Source: Fonsecaea monophora
Taxonomy: Eukaryota; Ascomycota; Eurotiomycetes; Chaetothyriales; Herpotrichiellaceae
Assembly (NCBI RefSeq): GCF_001642475.1
Contig: NW_019173932.1
Coordinates: forward strand, 62,001 to 126,000
DNA length: 64,000 nucleotides
Reading direction: 5' to 3'
The number at the start of each line of letters is the position of its first letter. Positions within the stretch are counted from its first letter, which is position 1. A program made the position numbers and the translations under genes. This document shows, piece after piece, positions 32,251 to 43,468 of the stretch. Below the pieces are notes generated by a model. That model saw only the letters and a list, made by a program, of their open reading frames with translations. It made no database searches and was not told the DNA's origin.

Positions 32251-33092
32251 TCGCTTGGAGGCTATAGTGCCAGTAATTGTTTTGAGCATTTCTACGCGAA
32301 AGTTCACACAGTGGTCCCATACTTACTTACTCTGTAGTAGCGTACTCAACTCGTACAAGTACACTCTTAGTAGGCACTACTCCAACCAAAGCGATAACCG
32401 CGACAGTGAGGACAAGGACCCTTGTCCAGCTGAACGCTGAACAAACCCGGGTGCCGGAAAGGGGAATAGGTTTCCACCCACTAAATAACATAACCACCAC
32501 ATTTGAGCACATCACATCACCTCACATCGCACTGGTGAAAGCACTCCTCCTTTTTGATTTACGAGGATATATGAAAGAGTGCTCGAGAGTTCTGAACACG
32601 ATTATTGACGGCATATGAGAGAACAGAACATGGAAAGAGACCAAGAGGTACGGCTGGCGCTTGTCTATGGGGTTTTGTATCCCTTTTTCATGGGTGGGTG
32701 CAGATCTGGGGGCGGTAGAGTGTCACAAGGTCCATACACACGCACAAGTTGAACGATTGAACATGTTTAATGGGGTGCAAGATCCGGAGTGTCCGAGTCA
32801 TCGGAGCGTTGGCGAGTGCAAGGCTGGATCTCAAAGGGGTAAGCAGTTCTGTTCAACGCCATGATGTGATTCCGCGCTGAAAGACATTCCGTTGTTGCTT
32901 GTTAGATGGTAAGGAGCTGATCTCTTAAAACATAGTCAGCCAGAAAAATGCCTCTTCCTCATCAAAGACGAGATCTCCGGGAATGTGCAGGAGGAACCGG
33001 TAGATTCTCCTCCGCCCGGCTTTCGAAACAAGACGGGTCACACAATCGACTCCCTCAATCTCGCAGGACGATCCTAACCTCTCTACACCTTG

Positions 33093-34173
33093 TCATTCGC
33101 TCGGCTCATGCAGGTGGTGCGACCGCTCGTAGGTCATGTCGGCGCTCAGCTTCGACTCCTCGTTGATGAAGGGGACAAACTGCACGACCCGAACCCCAAT
33201 CTGGGGAGCGACTTCGAGACATTCGCCCGACATGGGATTCTCGCCAAGCAGCGACTCAAAGGCCTCTAGCAGTCTCTCCATGGGCACCAGGACGCCGAGC
33301 TTTTCCGCCTTGTCGTACACGGCGGCGGTGGAGATTCCCGTCCGGATCTTGTTCGGGCACACGGCGTTGAGGGTGATGTGCTCCTCAGCGAGGATCTTAC
33401 CGTACGAGCGGACGAAGCCTACGACGGCACTGCAACGTCTTGGTCAGTATTCCAGGACAGCGATGGGCAGAGGTAGGGTTGGTTGGGACGTACTGCTTTG
33501 CCGCGGTATAGATGGGGATGGTCTGGTGGATGTAGAATCCACAGACAGACGCCACGGGCATGACTGTATGTATACGGGATGAGTTTGGAATGACCAAGAC
33601 AAACAATCAATAGACGAAGTCTTACTTTTCCCTCGGAAGCCATACTGGTTGGGCTGCTGGCGACGAAAGTGCTGGACAGCCAGGGACACGGTGTAGATGA
33701 CACCAATGCCGTCGACTTCCAGCACGCTCAGGTCGGGCTTCTCGTATCCGGTCGAGTTGGGCCTGTTGGGGAACATGCGTCGCTCGCCAATGCCGGCAAT
33801 CGGCAGCACGTAGTCGATGCGCTTGAATTCAGCCTCGGCAGCTTCCCATGCCTTTCGTTGCGAGTCCCAGTCCGCGACGTCGACCTGGACCGCCCACACG
33901 ACCTGATCGCCGGTGTTGAGTTCGTCGGCTAGCGTCTGAGCGCCCTTGAGATCTCTGTCTGCCACGTAGACTTTGATTCTGTCGTTTCTGTCAGAAATAC
34001 CCGATATCCTGAGGAGGAAATGTAATTACCCACCCCTTTTCTACCAACATCTTGGTAACTGCTCGCCCGATACCGCTGGCACCACCTACCTCGAATTAGC
34101 CCGTCACCAAGCAACATGGAAGTTCGGGGCTTGACAAACCCGTCAGAAAAGCAGTTTGCCCTTTATACGACAT
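33093..34173 (-). CDS. Short-chain dehydrogenase/reductase (15-PGDH-like)
   Basis: Five exons: 34140-34173, 34034-34085, 33626-33978, 33494-33563 and 33093-33429, phase-consistent; 281 residues. The first two tiny exons together encode the N-terminus MSYKGQTAFLTGGASGIGRA, with the cofactor-binding TGGASGIG split by the first intron. The acidic dinucleotide-specificity region reads VYVADRDLKG, favouring NAD. Further motifs are VDVADW, IAGIG (in place of NNAG), the catalytic Ser in IMPVASVCGFY, and the active-site Tyr-Lys in PIYTAAKHAVVGF (YxxxK). The family oxidises secondary alcohols or reduces ketones in the cytosol. The gene is divergent from the esterase at 34663 with a 489-base shared promoter, which suggests co-regulation. 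Confidence 0.87.
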
Positions 34174-34662
34174 TTTGGCTGGCAGGCAGGTCTCAGACTC
34201 CAAGATCTCAAGACAGGTTATTCTTTCAATGCCACAAATCTAGAGGATGCTCCTCCCGATCATGACTTGATTTCCCTTTGGCCCAAGTCTCCTGGAATCT
34301 GCCAGGGGGACCAGACTCCGGCTCTCATAAGTATCCATCGTCAAAGCCACACGATGACCATATCGGCTCGACAGTTGAGAATAGCCGGATCAGCAGTGCG
34401 GGGAGAGGAAAGAACGTGAAGAGGGGTCACCGGGGGGGTTTAATATTGAGTGAAAATCCATGGAGCAGGCAATCGATGCCTGGGGAGACACCAACTTCTC
34501 CAACATGAAAAAAAAAAGCGCAGAACTTTGAACCGGTAATGTTCCCGGTAAAGTGTCGGTAGTCGACGACTCTACTACGTTCGTTCTCACAACCCGCGAT
34601 ATTATGTATGGCAGTCATGGCACTGCTCCGATAGAACCAACACGACACATACGTTCGATACC
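34174..34662. promoter_or_regulatory. Bidirectional promoter between SDR and esterase
   Basis: 489 bases between divergent ATGs; an A-run is at 34508-34516. No ORF of interest. Confidence 0.5.
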
Positions 34663-36160
34663 ATGGCAGACTACTCGCAGTACCAAGGGCCGAATCCCGA
34701 GTGGGACGAGTTTGTTCGAGTGAACGGCGTCGCGCCGACGGGATTGGCCCCTGGCCAGACACCGGCGGACTTGAGACGATCGACGAATGCTCTGAGGGAG
34801 ACGGCGGCCAAGATTGAACTCGAAGCGTCAGGTGCGTTTTGCGCAGGTGTTTGCTAATTGTGTGATGGCACCAATGCTAGCATAGACAGACTGTCTGTGT
34901 GTGTGTGGTGCTTGGGTCGAGAGAAGATTGTCATATAAATCTATTCTCGATGGGTGTTTGTTTGATTGTCGCAACATATGTATCCCCTCCGTCTGTTCTA
35001 TACCATCCATCTCTCAACAGCACCTTGCCTCCCAAAATGACATTGTTCCATCAATACTGACGCTTCCCCTCCCCCCACCTCACAGGCCTCCTGGAAAAAG
35101 TGACGTGGCGAGACGCCGAAATTCGCACGCGCGACAACTCGACCGTTCCAGCACGCATCTACACCCCCAAAGGCGTCGACCCCTCCACCACCGGACCTCT
35201 ACCCATCTACCTCTTCTTCCATGGCGGCGGCTATCTCTTTGGCAGTCTCGACACCGAAGACGCCAACTGCGCGCGCGTCGTGGCCATGTCTTCGATTCCC
35301 GTAATGGTCGTCCACGTCAATTACCGCCACACGCCGGACTTTCGGTACCCGACGCAGCACAACGACGCGTGGGACGCCTTCGTCTGGCTCGGCGAGAACA
35401 TTGCCTCCTACGGCGGTGACCGCGAGAGGGTGATCGTCGGGGGCATCTCCGCGGGCGGCGGACTGACCGCGTCGGTCGTGCTCCGAGCACAAGGACGCCA
35501 GAAGAACGACGCCAGCGACAGTCCTGCCAAAATCGTCGGCCAACTCCTCCTCATCCCCTGGATCATGCACCCCAAAGCCTACCCGTTCGACCTGCTCGTG
35601 TCGACGGAACGGTCCAGCTTCCATCAAAACGCCAACGCGCCCGTGCTCCCCCACTCGCAGATCGACATGTTTCTCGGCGTCTTCGACAGCGAAGACACCG
35701 ACCCGGCGGATATTTACCTCAGCACGGTGCTGGCACCGGACGACAAGGTGAAGGGGATGCCCAAGACGGTCGTCGTGGCGGCGGGCATGGATCCTTTGAG
35801 GGATGAGGCGCTCCTGTATGCGGACAAGTTGAAGAAGAATGGGTGAGTTCTTTCCTCCTCGCTATCCTTCCCTTCTGCTTCTGCTTCTGTCACTGTCACT
35901 GTCGCCACTACTGCACCCTTCTACCTACACGTCCACCCAACTTGTTATTTTCTTATCTCCTCCCTAAATTTACTACGCACACCGACCTGACCGCGATATC
36001 CAGCGTCCCCACCCGCGTCCACGTCTTCCCCGGCCTCCCACACGGTTTCCGGCGCTTCGCCACGCTCAAGGCCAGCGCGCGGTGGGACGCCGTGATTGTC
36101 GAGGGGATCCAGTGGTGTTTATCCGAGAACCGGGAGAGTTCTACGCAAGTTGAACTCTAG
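34663..36160 (+). CDS. HSL-family alpha/beta hydrolase (esterase/lipase)
   Basis: Three exons: 34663-34831, 35086-35842 and 36004-36160; 360 residues. The introns (254 and 161 bases) are long for this locus. The hormone-sensitive-lipase family motif HGGG is at about 102-105 (FFHGGGYLFGS) and the nucleophile elbow GGISAGGG has Ser near 178. The acid lies in AAGMDPLRDE and the His in FPGLPHGF in the third exon. No signal peptide, so probably cytosolic. Such enzymes cleave short acyl esters, including xenobiotic and secondary-metabolite esters. It is divergent from one short-chain dehydrogenase and convergent with another, a hydrolase-dehydrogenase trio that fits ester breakdown followed by alcohol oxidation. 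This link is inference. Confidence 0.9.
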
Positions 36161-36589
36161 GGGTGGAGAGAGAGAGAGAGAGAGAGAGAGGAGCTAGAAA
36201 AGGTAAAATTGACCTTGAACTGACCGAGGGAGCTTGAAAGTGGTAGATGGTTTAGAGAGTCCATGGATCAGATATCAGATCAGAGATTAGAGAGGTATAG
36301 ACCAGAGATTATAAGCGCGCGAGTATATACACCACAAAATACTTGGGGTCAGGCTCGAAGGTTCTATTGAGCCTTATCCTCAGCGTGAGAGGATGGAAGA
36401 GTTGTCAGTAGCTTCGGTAGATAGATGAATTGGATGGATAGACAGACAGATAGAGTGACACGCGACAAGACGTCAGTATGATTATATACCGCGCCCTCCT
36501 CCCAGACAGGTACATACGCTAGGATTTATAACATTTATGTATTCACTACCTCGTCTCGCTCGACCATGTCTAATCATTCACTCACTCAC
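36161..36589. other. Convergent intergenic region
   Basis: Between the 3' ends of the esterase and the second dehydrogenase; holds a GA microsatellite and GATAGA-type repeats around 36415-36460. Confidence 0.5.
36165..36191. repeat. (GA)n microsatellite
   Basis: About thirteen GA units just after the esterase stop codon. Confidence 0.9.
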
Positions 36590-38002
36590 TCACTCAGCGT
36601 CTTCCTTTAGAATCTTCAGCACCGTCGACATGGCCCCGTCCTTGCCGCTGACCAGGTTCAGCCGCGTGGGGCCCGGGTTGTTGAAGAGGGGGATGACGCG
36701 CCACGACGCGGGCGGCTCGTCGATGACCTCGAGCAGCGTGCCAGGCGGGTACTTGTCACGGGGATTCTCGGCCAGGGCGATCATGGCGTCGGCGATGACG
36801 GTCGGCGAGAGGAGCGTGTCCTTGGTCGGGTCGACCCAGCCGGCGACGCCGGGGTCTTCCATGAGGAGGGGGGTGGCGATTGGTCTTTTTGGCGAGGAAT
36901 CACGAGGGTTAGTTTTCTTCTTTAAGACTGAGATGAAGGCGGGAGGCAGGGGTGGGTGATGTATAAGGAGAGAGTAGGGAGGAGAAACGAAAAGGGGAAA
37001 GAGTCTCAGGGGAGTCAGTTGTCAACAGATAGCATGACACCACCTTCCACCCTGATCCTCTGGCGACTTTTGAAGACGAACAGGGACTCAACGCAGAACG
37101 CCTCAGAAAGAACACTGTGGGATACATACCCCGGCGCCACACCCACCACGCGCACGCCACAAGCCTGCTCCGCCGCAGCCATGCCCATGACGAAGCTGCC
37201 CACGCCGTGCTTGGACGCCTGGTACAGGGGCGTGATGAAACTGACCGTCTCGGCCGCGACGCTGGCGATGAGGACGACGGTGCCGGTCTTCTTCGCACGC
37301 ATCAGGTGCCGGATGGCCATGCGGGTCATCTTGATCGGGTGGACGAGGTTGATGTCAAAGTGCTTGTAATGCGAGGGGGAGTCGACGTCGCCCCAGAATC
37401 CGGAGGTTGGCTTTTTTCACGTTTGTGATGGTGTCAGTCGACAAAATAATTTCACCCGATGGCACGGGACAAGAGGAGGGAGATGAATAGCGAAGTGGTC
37501 GAAGGAATACATCTTCCTGCACTATCCCCTCCACTGGCAAGTGACTTACAGGCTCATAGATGCCCGCCCCCGGACACACCAGGTCCGGCACGGCGCCAAA
37601 CTCCCTCTTTGCGACCTCAAACGACTTCTCTAGCTGCGCCCAGTCCGTCACGTCGGTCGGCTCAAAGACGACCTTGGGCCCACTACCACCCTTTTGCGCG
37701 ACCGAGTCCACGAATGCTCGGGCTTCGGGCCGCAGGCTGATGTCGGCGATCAGGACGCTGCATCCTTTGGCGACCAGGGCTTGTGCAAAGGCCAGGTTTA
37801 TCCCTGTGCCACTGGTAATCAGTAGGTACGTTGTGAGTGAGTGTAGAGGCAAGCGTCCAATGAATAAAGTTCTGGGAATAGAGGGATGGTATACAGAAAG
37901 CATTGGCAGGGATAATGTAGGTATAGTGTATAGTATGGTCTTCTTACCGGATCCCGCGCCTGTGACAATGGCAGACGCGCCCTGAAGGTTGAGGCCAGGC
38001 AT
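36590..38002 (-). CDS. Short-chain dehydrogenase/reductase, second copy
   Basis: Four exons: 37948-38002, 37550-37803, 37130-37410 and 36590-36884, phase-consistent; 294 residues. The start is the ATG at 38002 (MPGLNLQGASAIVTGAGSGI); the frame opens two codons earlier at a TTG. The cofactor motif is TGAGSGIN, with Asn instead of the usual last Gly, split by the first intron. VLIADISLRP suggests NAD preference. The catalytic Ser is in VVLIASVAAE, and the YxxxK pair is in PLYQASKHGVGSF. The C-terminus (PPGTLLEVID) resembles fungal 15-hydroxyprostaglandin-dehydrogenase-like enzymes. It differs enough from the first dehydrogenase that a recent duplication is unlikely. Role in alcohol or ketone conversion is by family. 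Confidence 0.86.
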
Positions 38003-38648
38003 GTTCAAGACAAGGGTGCGTACAACACTGGTGCTCTTGCTGTAGGTCTCAGGGACAACAACAAACCCGTGATTTCAAGACTGTGAGTTTTCTCCAAAGG
38101 TCTTGGATGGCACTCAGTAGCACCAGTATATCAGGCACCCGCTGAGGAGAAGGAGAAGTATTCAGAGGTGGTGGTGGTGGATCTGTCGGGCCTCGGTAAG
38201 CATTTCGATATACATGATATTCCCCCACTTCCGTAACTCACGGGTTGGACTCCTCGATTCAGTTCGCGAGACATGGGGAGTACTGATTAATTGGAGTGAC
38301 GCTCCTCCATGATTCGGTCCAGTCAAGCCCCGTGGCTATGTGGCTCTGGTTGTGGAGTTACGGTTTGCGGTTAAAACATGTTTGTTTGGCTTCCCCGCAA
38401 GGATCTTTGAGACTCGAAACCCCATGTCCAGGGGGTTCTTATCAGTAGGTATAGAATGCGGACATTGTTCACCAATCCCCGACAAGACAAACCGCCGAAG
38501 CCTTGCCTGGAAACAACGCCGGAAAATGGTAAAGCGGCAAAGAGCTGTTTCGTGATTTGGGAGAGAATACCCAAAATAGACGCATTGCATCGATCCGACT
38601 TTGCGCAGGCAGTCTCAGTCAGCTCTCGACGCAATAGTGGTCGATATG
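38003..38648. other. Intergenic, promoter of the second dehydrogenase
   Basis: About 650 bases with no motif-bearing frame. The decayed tyrosinase ends at its right side. Confidence 0.4.
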
Positions 38649-40484
38649 CTAGGTGTCATCATTGTCCTGGTCCTCGGCGTGATGAATGAGAGAAATAGTT
38701 AGTGGGACTTGCGCTGTAGAGAGCACTCTCGCCTCCGCCTTCTGAGAACAATTCTCACAGGGCTCGGCGTCTCCGTCGCCGAATGCCCTGCCGAAGGTGT
38801 AGACGTTGCCTACATGTCGCGGATGCTCCAAAGCAGATACATTGCCCGAAATCTCGGCGTCAGTCACGTCGCCGATGAAGAAATGGATGCTGTAGGGTCT
38901 CCCTCCAAGCGCGTGACTGCGACGCATCGTGTCAGCAGAGCCGCTCAACTTACCGATCTTAGATGATGTTGATCAAGCAATCGGGGTAAATGTCTTGGTC
39001 GATTTCCTCGAGACCTGTCAGACCGTCTCCCTCTTGATTAGATGCGCCTGGCTGATCAGTTGGAACAGTGTCTCCGACAAAATCGTCGGTATGTTCTGTT
39101 GTGAAGAGAGAACTCGAGAGCTCAATTGAGTCTTTGGTGCACTGACAACCGATCGCGAGGTTCGTGTGACAACTTTTGCCGTCGTGTTATAGTGCTCGAG
39201 GGCGGTTTCAAGACCGGCGATAGAGCCTGCATTTTGAATCGTATCATACTGATATTCAAAGTCTGTCCACGAATGGGTATCGTCAGGATTCCAGTGTCCG
39301 AGGGCACCATTTCCCAGGTCAGTTCTCTGGAACGGCAGAAGAGGTGAGGTGGAATTGAGGTCCGATACTCCAGTCTGGGAGTCAACCCATTACCTTCTAT
39401 CATGCCCTGTTTCGGTCAGTTCTGCTTGGCTGATGCGTCAACAAGAGCCAGAAGACAACTTACATGTAGGTTACTGGTGAATCATTTCCAAAGACAAGTA
39501 TCCCTGCCAACTGGCCGGTGGCTTTTGGTTGGACGAAATGGTGCTAGCAAAGTCGCGATACGTCAAGGTATACTTTGGTGAAAGAAGCCGATACACAAGG
39601 TCGCTGACGAGATGATAAGACTTGGACGGTGATTTTGCTATGAATGTTTGCCTGTAGTAATTCCGTGTTGGTGAAGCCGGAGAAATCGGGGGTGTTCTTC
39701 GTGATTTCCCATTTGCTTGTGCCGGAACAATGGGACCACCATCGAAGTTAGACGGTATGCACAAGCCAGGAAATGGGCAAGTTCCTGGTTCGGGCCGTCG
39801 TCGCTCATCTTGTTCTCTTTCAGCGAGTCGTCTCCCATTCTGAGGAGCTTGCCATTCACAATCAACTGATAACCGATATAGAGGATTTTCCTTGATCAAG
39901 GTAGTGGTGGAGGTGCCTTCAGCTTTCTTTGGACCCTGGCTGGATATACTCTGGTTCAATAGAATGTCGGGGACCACTACATCGGGTAGCGCCCAGTCGA
40001 AGTACGGTAGACGCCATCGAACGGGAAGGTCAGGTCATCAATGACTTCTTTCATGATTTCATAGATTCTCTGCTGCACTGAATCAACAGTTCCTCAGCAC
40101 ATCTGTCGGGCCTGGCCTGAGGTGTATGCATCTCAAATAGTAGCATATAAGGCCTATGCCATGTCGGAAATATGATCTCGTTGTGCGCATAGAAGTCTTT
40201 TGGATCTCCGTGTATGCCTTTTTGTTGTAAGTCAAGGGCATCAAAATAAATGGTCCAGCGGATCAAGCGGCAATGTAATCCGAGCTACCAGCTACCTGAA
40301 AGTAGGATGATGGATTCGTCTCGAACACTCCCTTGGCGTAGAACTTTTACAGAGCACGAACGAATAGCGATAGTTGAAGCGGGTTGTTGGAGGCCCAAGC
40401 CCTGACTTCAGGACGCAAGGGAATTGGACTTCCGGTCGGCTTAATGCCATTGACGGGGTAGTTGGCCAAGAATTCGCCGACCAT
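38649..40484 (-). pseudogene. Decayed tyrosinase (polyphenol oxidase)
   Basis: Tyrosinase pieces occur in the right order on the minus strand. The N-terminus begins at ATG 40484 (MVGEFLANYPVNGI...), followed by LRPEVRAWASNNPLQLSLFV and an in-frame TAA at 40347-40349. The CuA region survives at about 40130-40266 (GIHG and FPTWHRPYMLLFE). PYFDWALPDVVVPDI follows about 39960-40010, then HFLACAYRLTSMVV-type sequence and SLEMIH near 39480. The later DFEYQYDTIQ segment lies near 39240 and the C-terminal domain (GGRPYSIHFFIGDV, VGNVYTFGRAF, CENCSQ) at 38649-38920. Several stops and frame changes separate these pieces. The CuB block (FDPIFWLHH type) is absent between about 39380 and 39470. An active type-3 copper enzyme would oxidise phenols to quinones for melanin; this copy cannot. 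Confidence 0.75.
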
Positions 40485-41138
40485 TGTAGTCCGTTGATGT
40501 AATTGACTGAGAGGTTAAACATGACGGACCTGCAGGTCGCCAAGAATTCAACGATCGATGAGCCTTGCGTTGCAGGAGCCTTGCCTGCATCGAGCTTATG
40601 CCTGTCGGATGACAGCAGAAAGACTTTGGAGCGGTTTGTCACATGGTCCTTACGGGCTGGCTGATCAATAGCCCTGTGGGAGATTCTCATGGTAGCACAG
40701 CATAGGAGGCTGGATGAGGCTGGATGAGGCTGGATGAGGCTGGACAAAAAAGGGACGGAAACACCGCGAGGACGGCTTGTAGGTGAAGGAGCTACCTCTT
40801 GCAAGGCCAGCCCCCGTGATGCAAAAGATATGAAATCGCATAGTAATTGTGTCTTTCCCACATTTCAGCTGAGGCTGAAGCAGGCAGGCTGGGGGAATAA
40901 GGACGGCGCCAGTCCTTTTGTAGCTTGATTGATCATGAGCGAGTAAACACTAGAGTCAGCCTTGTGGAATGCCGCGAGAAAGTGGAAGAGCAAAGCATCG
41001 TCTTCCAAGCAAATTGCTCGAGATTCGAGACCGGATATTGGGGGTGATGTGACTGGTGTGATTACAGGTACGCGTACATGTCTGCATACTCTGTCCAGCC
41101 GTGTCTTTCTCCAGAGACATGTGATATGTTCATGTTCA
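40485..41138. other. Intergenic with a short tandem repeat
   Basis: About 650 bases upstream of the dead tyrosinase and downstream of the small secreted protein gene. It holds the TGGATGAGGC repeat. Confidence 0.4.
40707..40745. repeat. 10-base tandem repeat TGGATGAGGC
   Basis: Almost four perfect copies (GGCTGGATGA phase) head to tail. Too short and too few to be a CRISPR array; probably replication slippage. Confidence 0.85.
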
Positions 41139-41607
41139 TCACTTTAGCTCGAGGATTGTTTTCAGCAGAAATGAAGAGCGCCACATTGTATTTGACGTTT
41201 CTTGCTGGTCATCTGGACATGCGGTGAGGCGGAGGATGTCTTTGTTGTTATCACAAACCGCGTCTCGTAGTATTCCTCTAGTCCTATTATGGTTAGTGCA
41301 TCTCGGAATACTTTCCTATACGGCTTACCCCATCTCCGTGAAGTTCGTCTTCTCTCGCACATCTTCACAGTTCAAAGTAATTTCCAGGTGGTTGCTACAG
41401 GGCGTGTTTCGTGCCTCAATATTCCTCGTCTCATCTACACCATCTCAGCCAATTTGGCTTCGTGGTGAAGAACTCCTTGCTTCTCTAACCCTGGAGAAGG
41501 ACAGACAATTGTGCCTCGGCATATAGAAACTGCTCCAACTTGATACCCGGCAGGACAAGCCCCAGGACAGACAAAAGTAACCAACTAATAGTAAGCATGC
41601 TTGCCAT
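41139..41607 (-). CDS. Small secreted four-cysteine protein, intron-split
   Basis: Three exons by hand: 41547-41607, 41329-41434 and 41139-41283; introns of 112 and 45 bases. The second intron is a textbook small fungal intron (GTAAGC, CTAAC, ATAATAG). The joined product is 103 residues. The first exon encodes a hydrophobic signal peptide (MASMLTISWLLLSVLGLVLP). The rest is hydrophilic with four cysteines (in NTPCSN, TLNCED, DAVCDN and LTACPDD), enough for two disulfides. No family is recognised. The first junction is weaker (donor GTATCA), but it is the one that links a signal peptide to the downstream frame in phase. Candidate small secreted protein or effector; an ORF scan alone misses it because every exon is short. 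Confidence 0.55.
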
Positions 41608-41800
41608 AACGTTACCTTAGCCTGTCATCCGGTCTTCCAGTTATCTCCAGATTTATAGATCCACGACTTTGTTATAAACAGGCGTTGGCTCAAGTTCGGA
41701 CTATCACTGTTCAATGTTGTGAAGCTCTCGCTTTGTCAGGCCCGATCTCCTACCCCAGAGGCATACATCTAGTCTGGGTATAAGTCACATTTCTCCGGCC

Positions 41801-42919
41801 ATGGCTCCGAGCAAAGACGCAGAGCCTAAACAGCTAGATTTCGAAACACACCTTGAGCTGAAGCAGACCGGCCCCGTACGTAACGAGCTAACAGACACCG
41901 AATAACGGGGAACCTGACTGACACACATTAACAGGATACCTTCACAAACGTCCATGAACCATGGGTATTCCACATCACAAACACATATCCAGGACCGTTG
42001 ATGATGGCCCAGGCGGCCGCGGCCGCGTGGAAGACCGTCCCCGATGGCTTCATGCTGGACTCGCTACAGACGTACTTCATGCTGGCACCGAGCCCGAAAA
42101 AGCCGTTGACGTACAAGGTGCAACGGATTGGCAACGGCCGACGATTTGCAGTGCGGATCGTGACCATTGAACAGGACGAAAAGGCCTGCGTGACCATCAC
42201 CACGAGTTTCGTCAATGCTGCTCCTTGGTCGAGTCGGGCCATGAACCACGCCGTGTCGATGAGGATCGATAGGCGCAAGCGGGAAATCAACCTGGATGAT
42301 TTTGGAATGATGCGTACACAGCAAGGGCCGTTTATGAAATTCGAGAGACTACCACATGTACACGAAGGTTTGTCCTGTTCTCTTCCTAGCCGTCTCGACC
42401 AAAGGGGCGTTTTACTCACGCCTTCTGCCTCAGACCCCAAGAGTCCCGCCACAACGATAGCGCCCGTCATTGCGCAGATCGACCCGCCCATCTCATCACC
42501 GAGGGGTGCTGCGGCTCATATTCTCGGCATCATCCACGCCTCCGACTACCATGTCATGGACTGTCCGTTGAGCATCCACGGCGTGCCGCACGGGTCCTGG
42601 CCCATCGGAGACCAGACCAAGACGCCGCTCCCGTCCGCGATGAAGATCATGACCAGTCTGAACCACACGATCCACTTCCACGCCCACAACGGCTTCCGGG
42701 CCGACGAGCTGCTGTACATCGAAGTCACGTCACCGTGGGCCAAGGACGGGAGAGCCATGATGAACTCGAGAATTTACAGCAAACAGGGCTTCCTGATTGC
42801 GACTGTTGTACAAGAGGTATGACGACGATACACTTTTGAATCGTGAGTCTCCATCACAGGCTAACAATCAGGGATAGGCTTTCTACGTCTTCAAAGAAGA
42901 GAGCAGCGCTAAGCTCTGA
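41801..42919 (+). CDS. Peroxisomal acyl-CoA thioesterase (TesB/ACOT8 family)
   Basis: Four exons: 41801-41875, 41935-42367, 42434-42816 and 42878-42919; introns 59, 66 and 61 bases; 310 residues. The double hot-dog fold is indicated by the N-terminal TYPGPLMMAQAAAAAWKTVP, the segment YKVQRIGNGRRFAVRIVTIE, and the C-terminal block HFHAHNGFRADELLYIEVTS followed by GRAMMNSRIYSKQGFLIATV, close to the TesB signature. The last exon encodes 13 residues and ends in AKL, an acceptable PTS1 peroxisomal signal. The enzyme hydrolyses acyl-CoA to free acid and CoA and would support peroxisomal beta-oxidation or release of acyl products. Omitting the tiny last exon would remove the targeting signal. Confidence 0.88.
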
Positions 42920-43468
42920 TGGACACTGCAGCATGAGTCAAGCCAAGGGTAGGAGAGGGAATGGGATGGGAGGACTTTAGAAAGATGATTTCTGCGATTC
43001 TAGCGTTGCTATAGAGCGCACGCGCCATTTCGCATCGCGCTATATCAGAGATATCTGAAGTCTGCCCATTGTGGTATTGATCAAACCGAGGATGCGATAG
43101 AGAGGACGAATCTCCATTAACAGCCAGCCGTACAAGGACATGAAGACTCTGTGCATATACTTGACCGTAGAGAGTCCTCCAGAGCATATAAACTCTAGCG
43201 CAATTTCAATATCATTCTTCTAAACCACATCCATCCATCTCCTCCGTGCAATTCCATACGAGCACTGACGATAAATCCCAAGACCTGCACCCGAAACATC
43301 GCCTCAAGATTGGCAGTTGACCTCTTCACAAGCATACATCCGTGTTCGAAAACCGCTTTACCACCATCATGCAGTGTCCCCGCCAGGACGACCGCAGATG
43401 AAGTTTCAAAGTTCGAGTGCCAAAAACACCTTGCCTCTACACGTAGCGGCGTCGACGTGGTCCCGAAA
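42920..43468. promoter_or_regulatory. Intergenic, promoter of DPH6
   Basis: About 550 bases. The DPH6 frame is open for 53 codons into this region but begins at a TTG and lacks conservation, so the CDS is taken from the ATG at 43469. Confidence 0.4.

Larger units (their letters stand above)
31714..33092. other. Intergenic with low-complexity tracts
   Basis: About 1.4 kb. It holds an (AGCTCC)n tract and a 17-base poly-C run. Short frames lack conserved content. Confidence 0.4.

Noticed and set aside
40707..40745. Direct repeats resembling a mini CRISPR array
   Set aside because: The 10-base units are head to tail with no spacers, in a eukaryotic genome; a simple tandem repeat.
43310..43468. 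N-terminal extension of DPH6
   Set aside because: It begins with TTG, is not conserved in character, and the ATG at 43469 directly precedes the SGGKDS loop as in the family.
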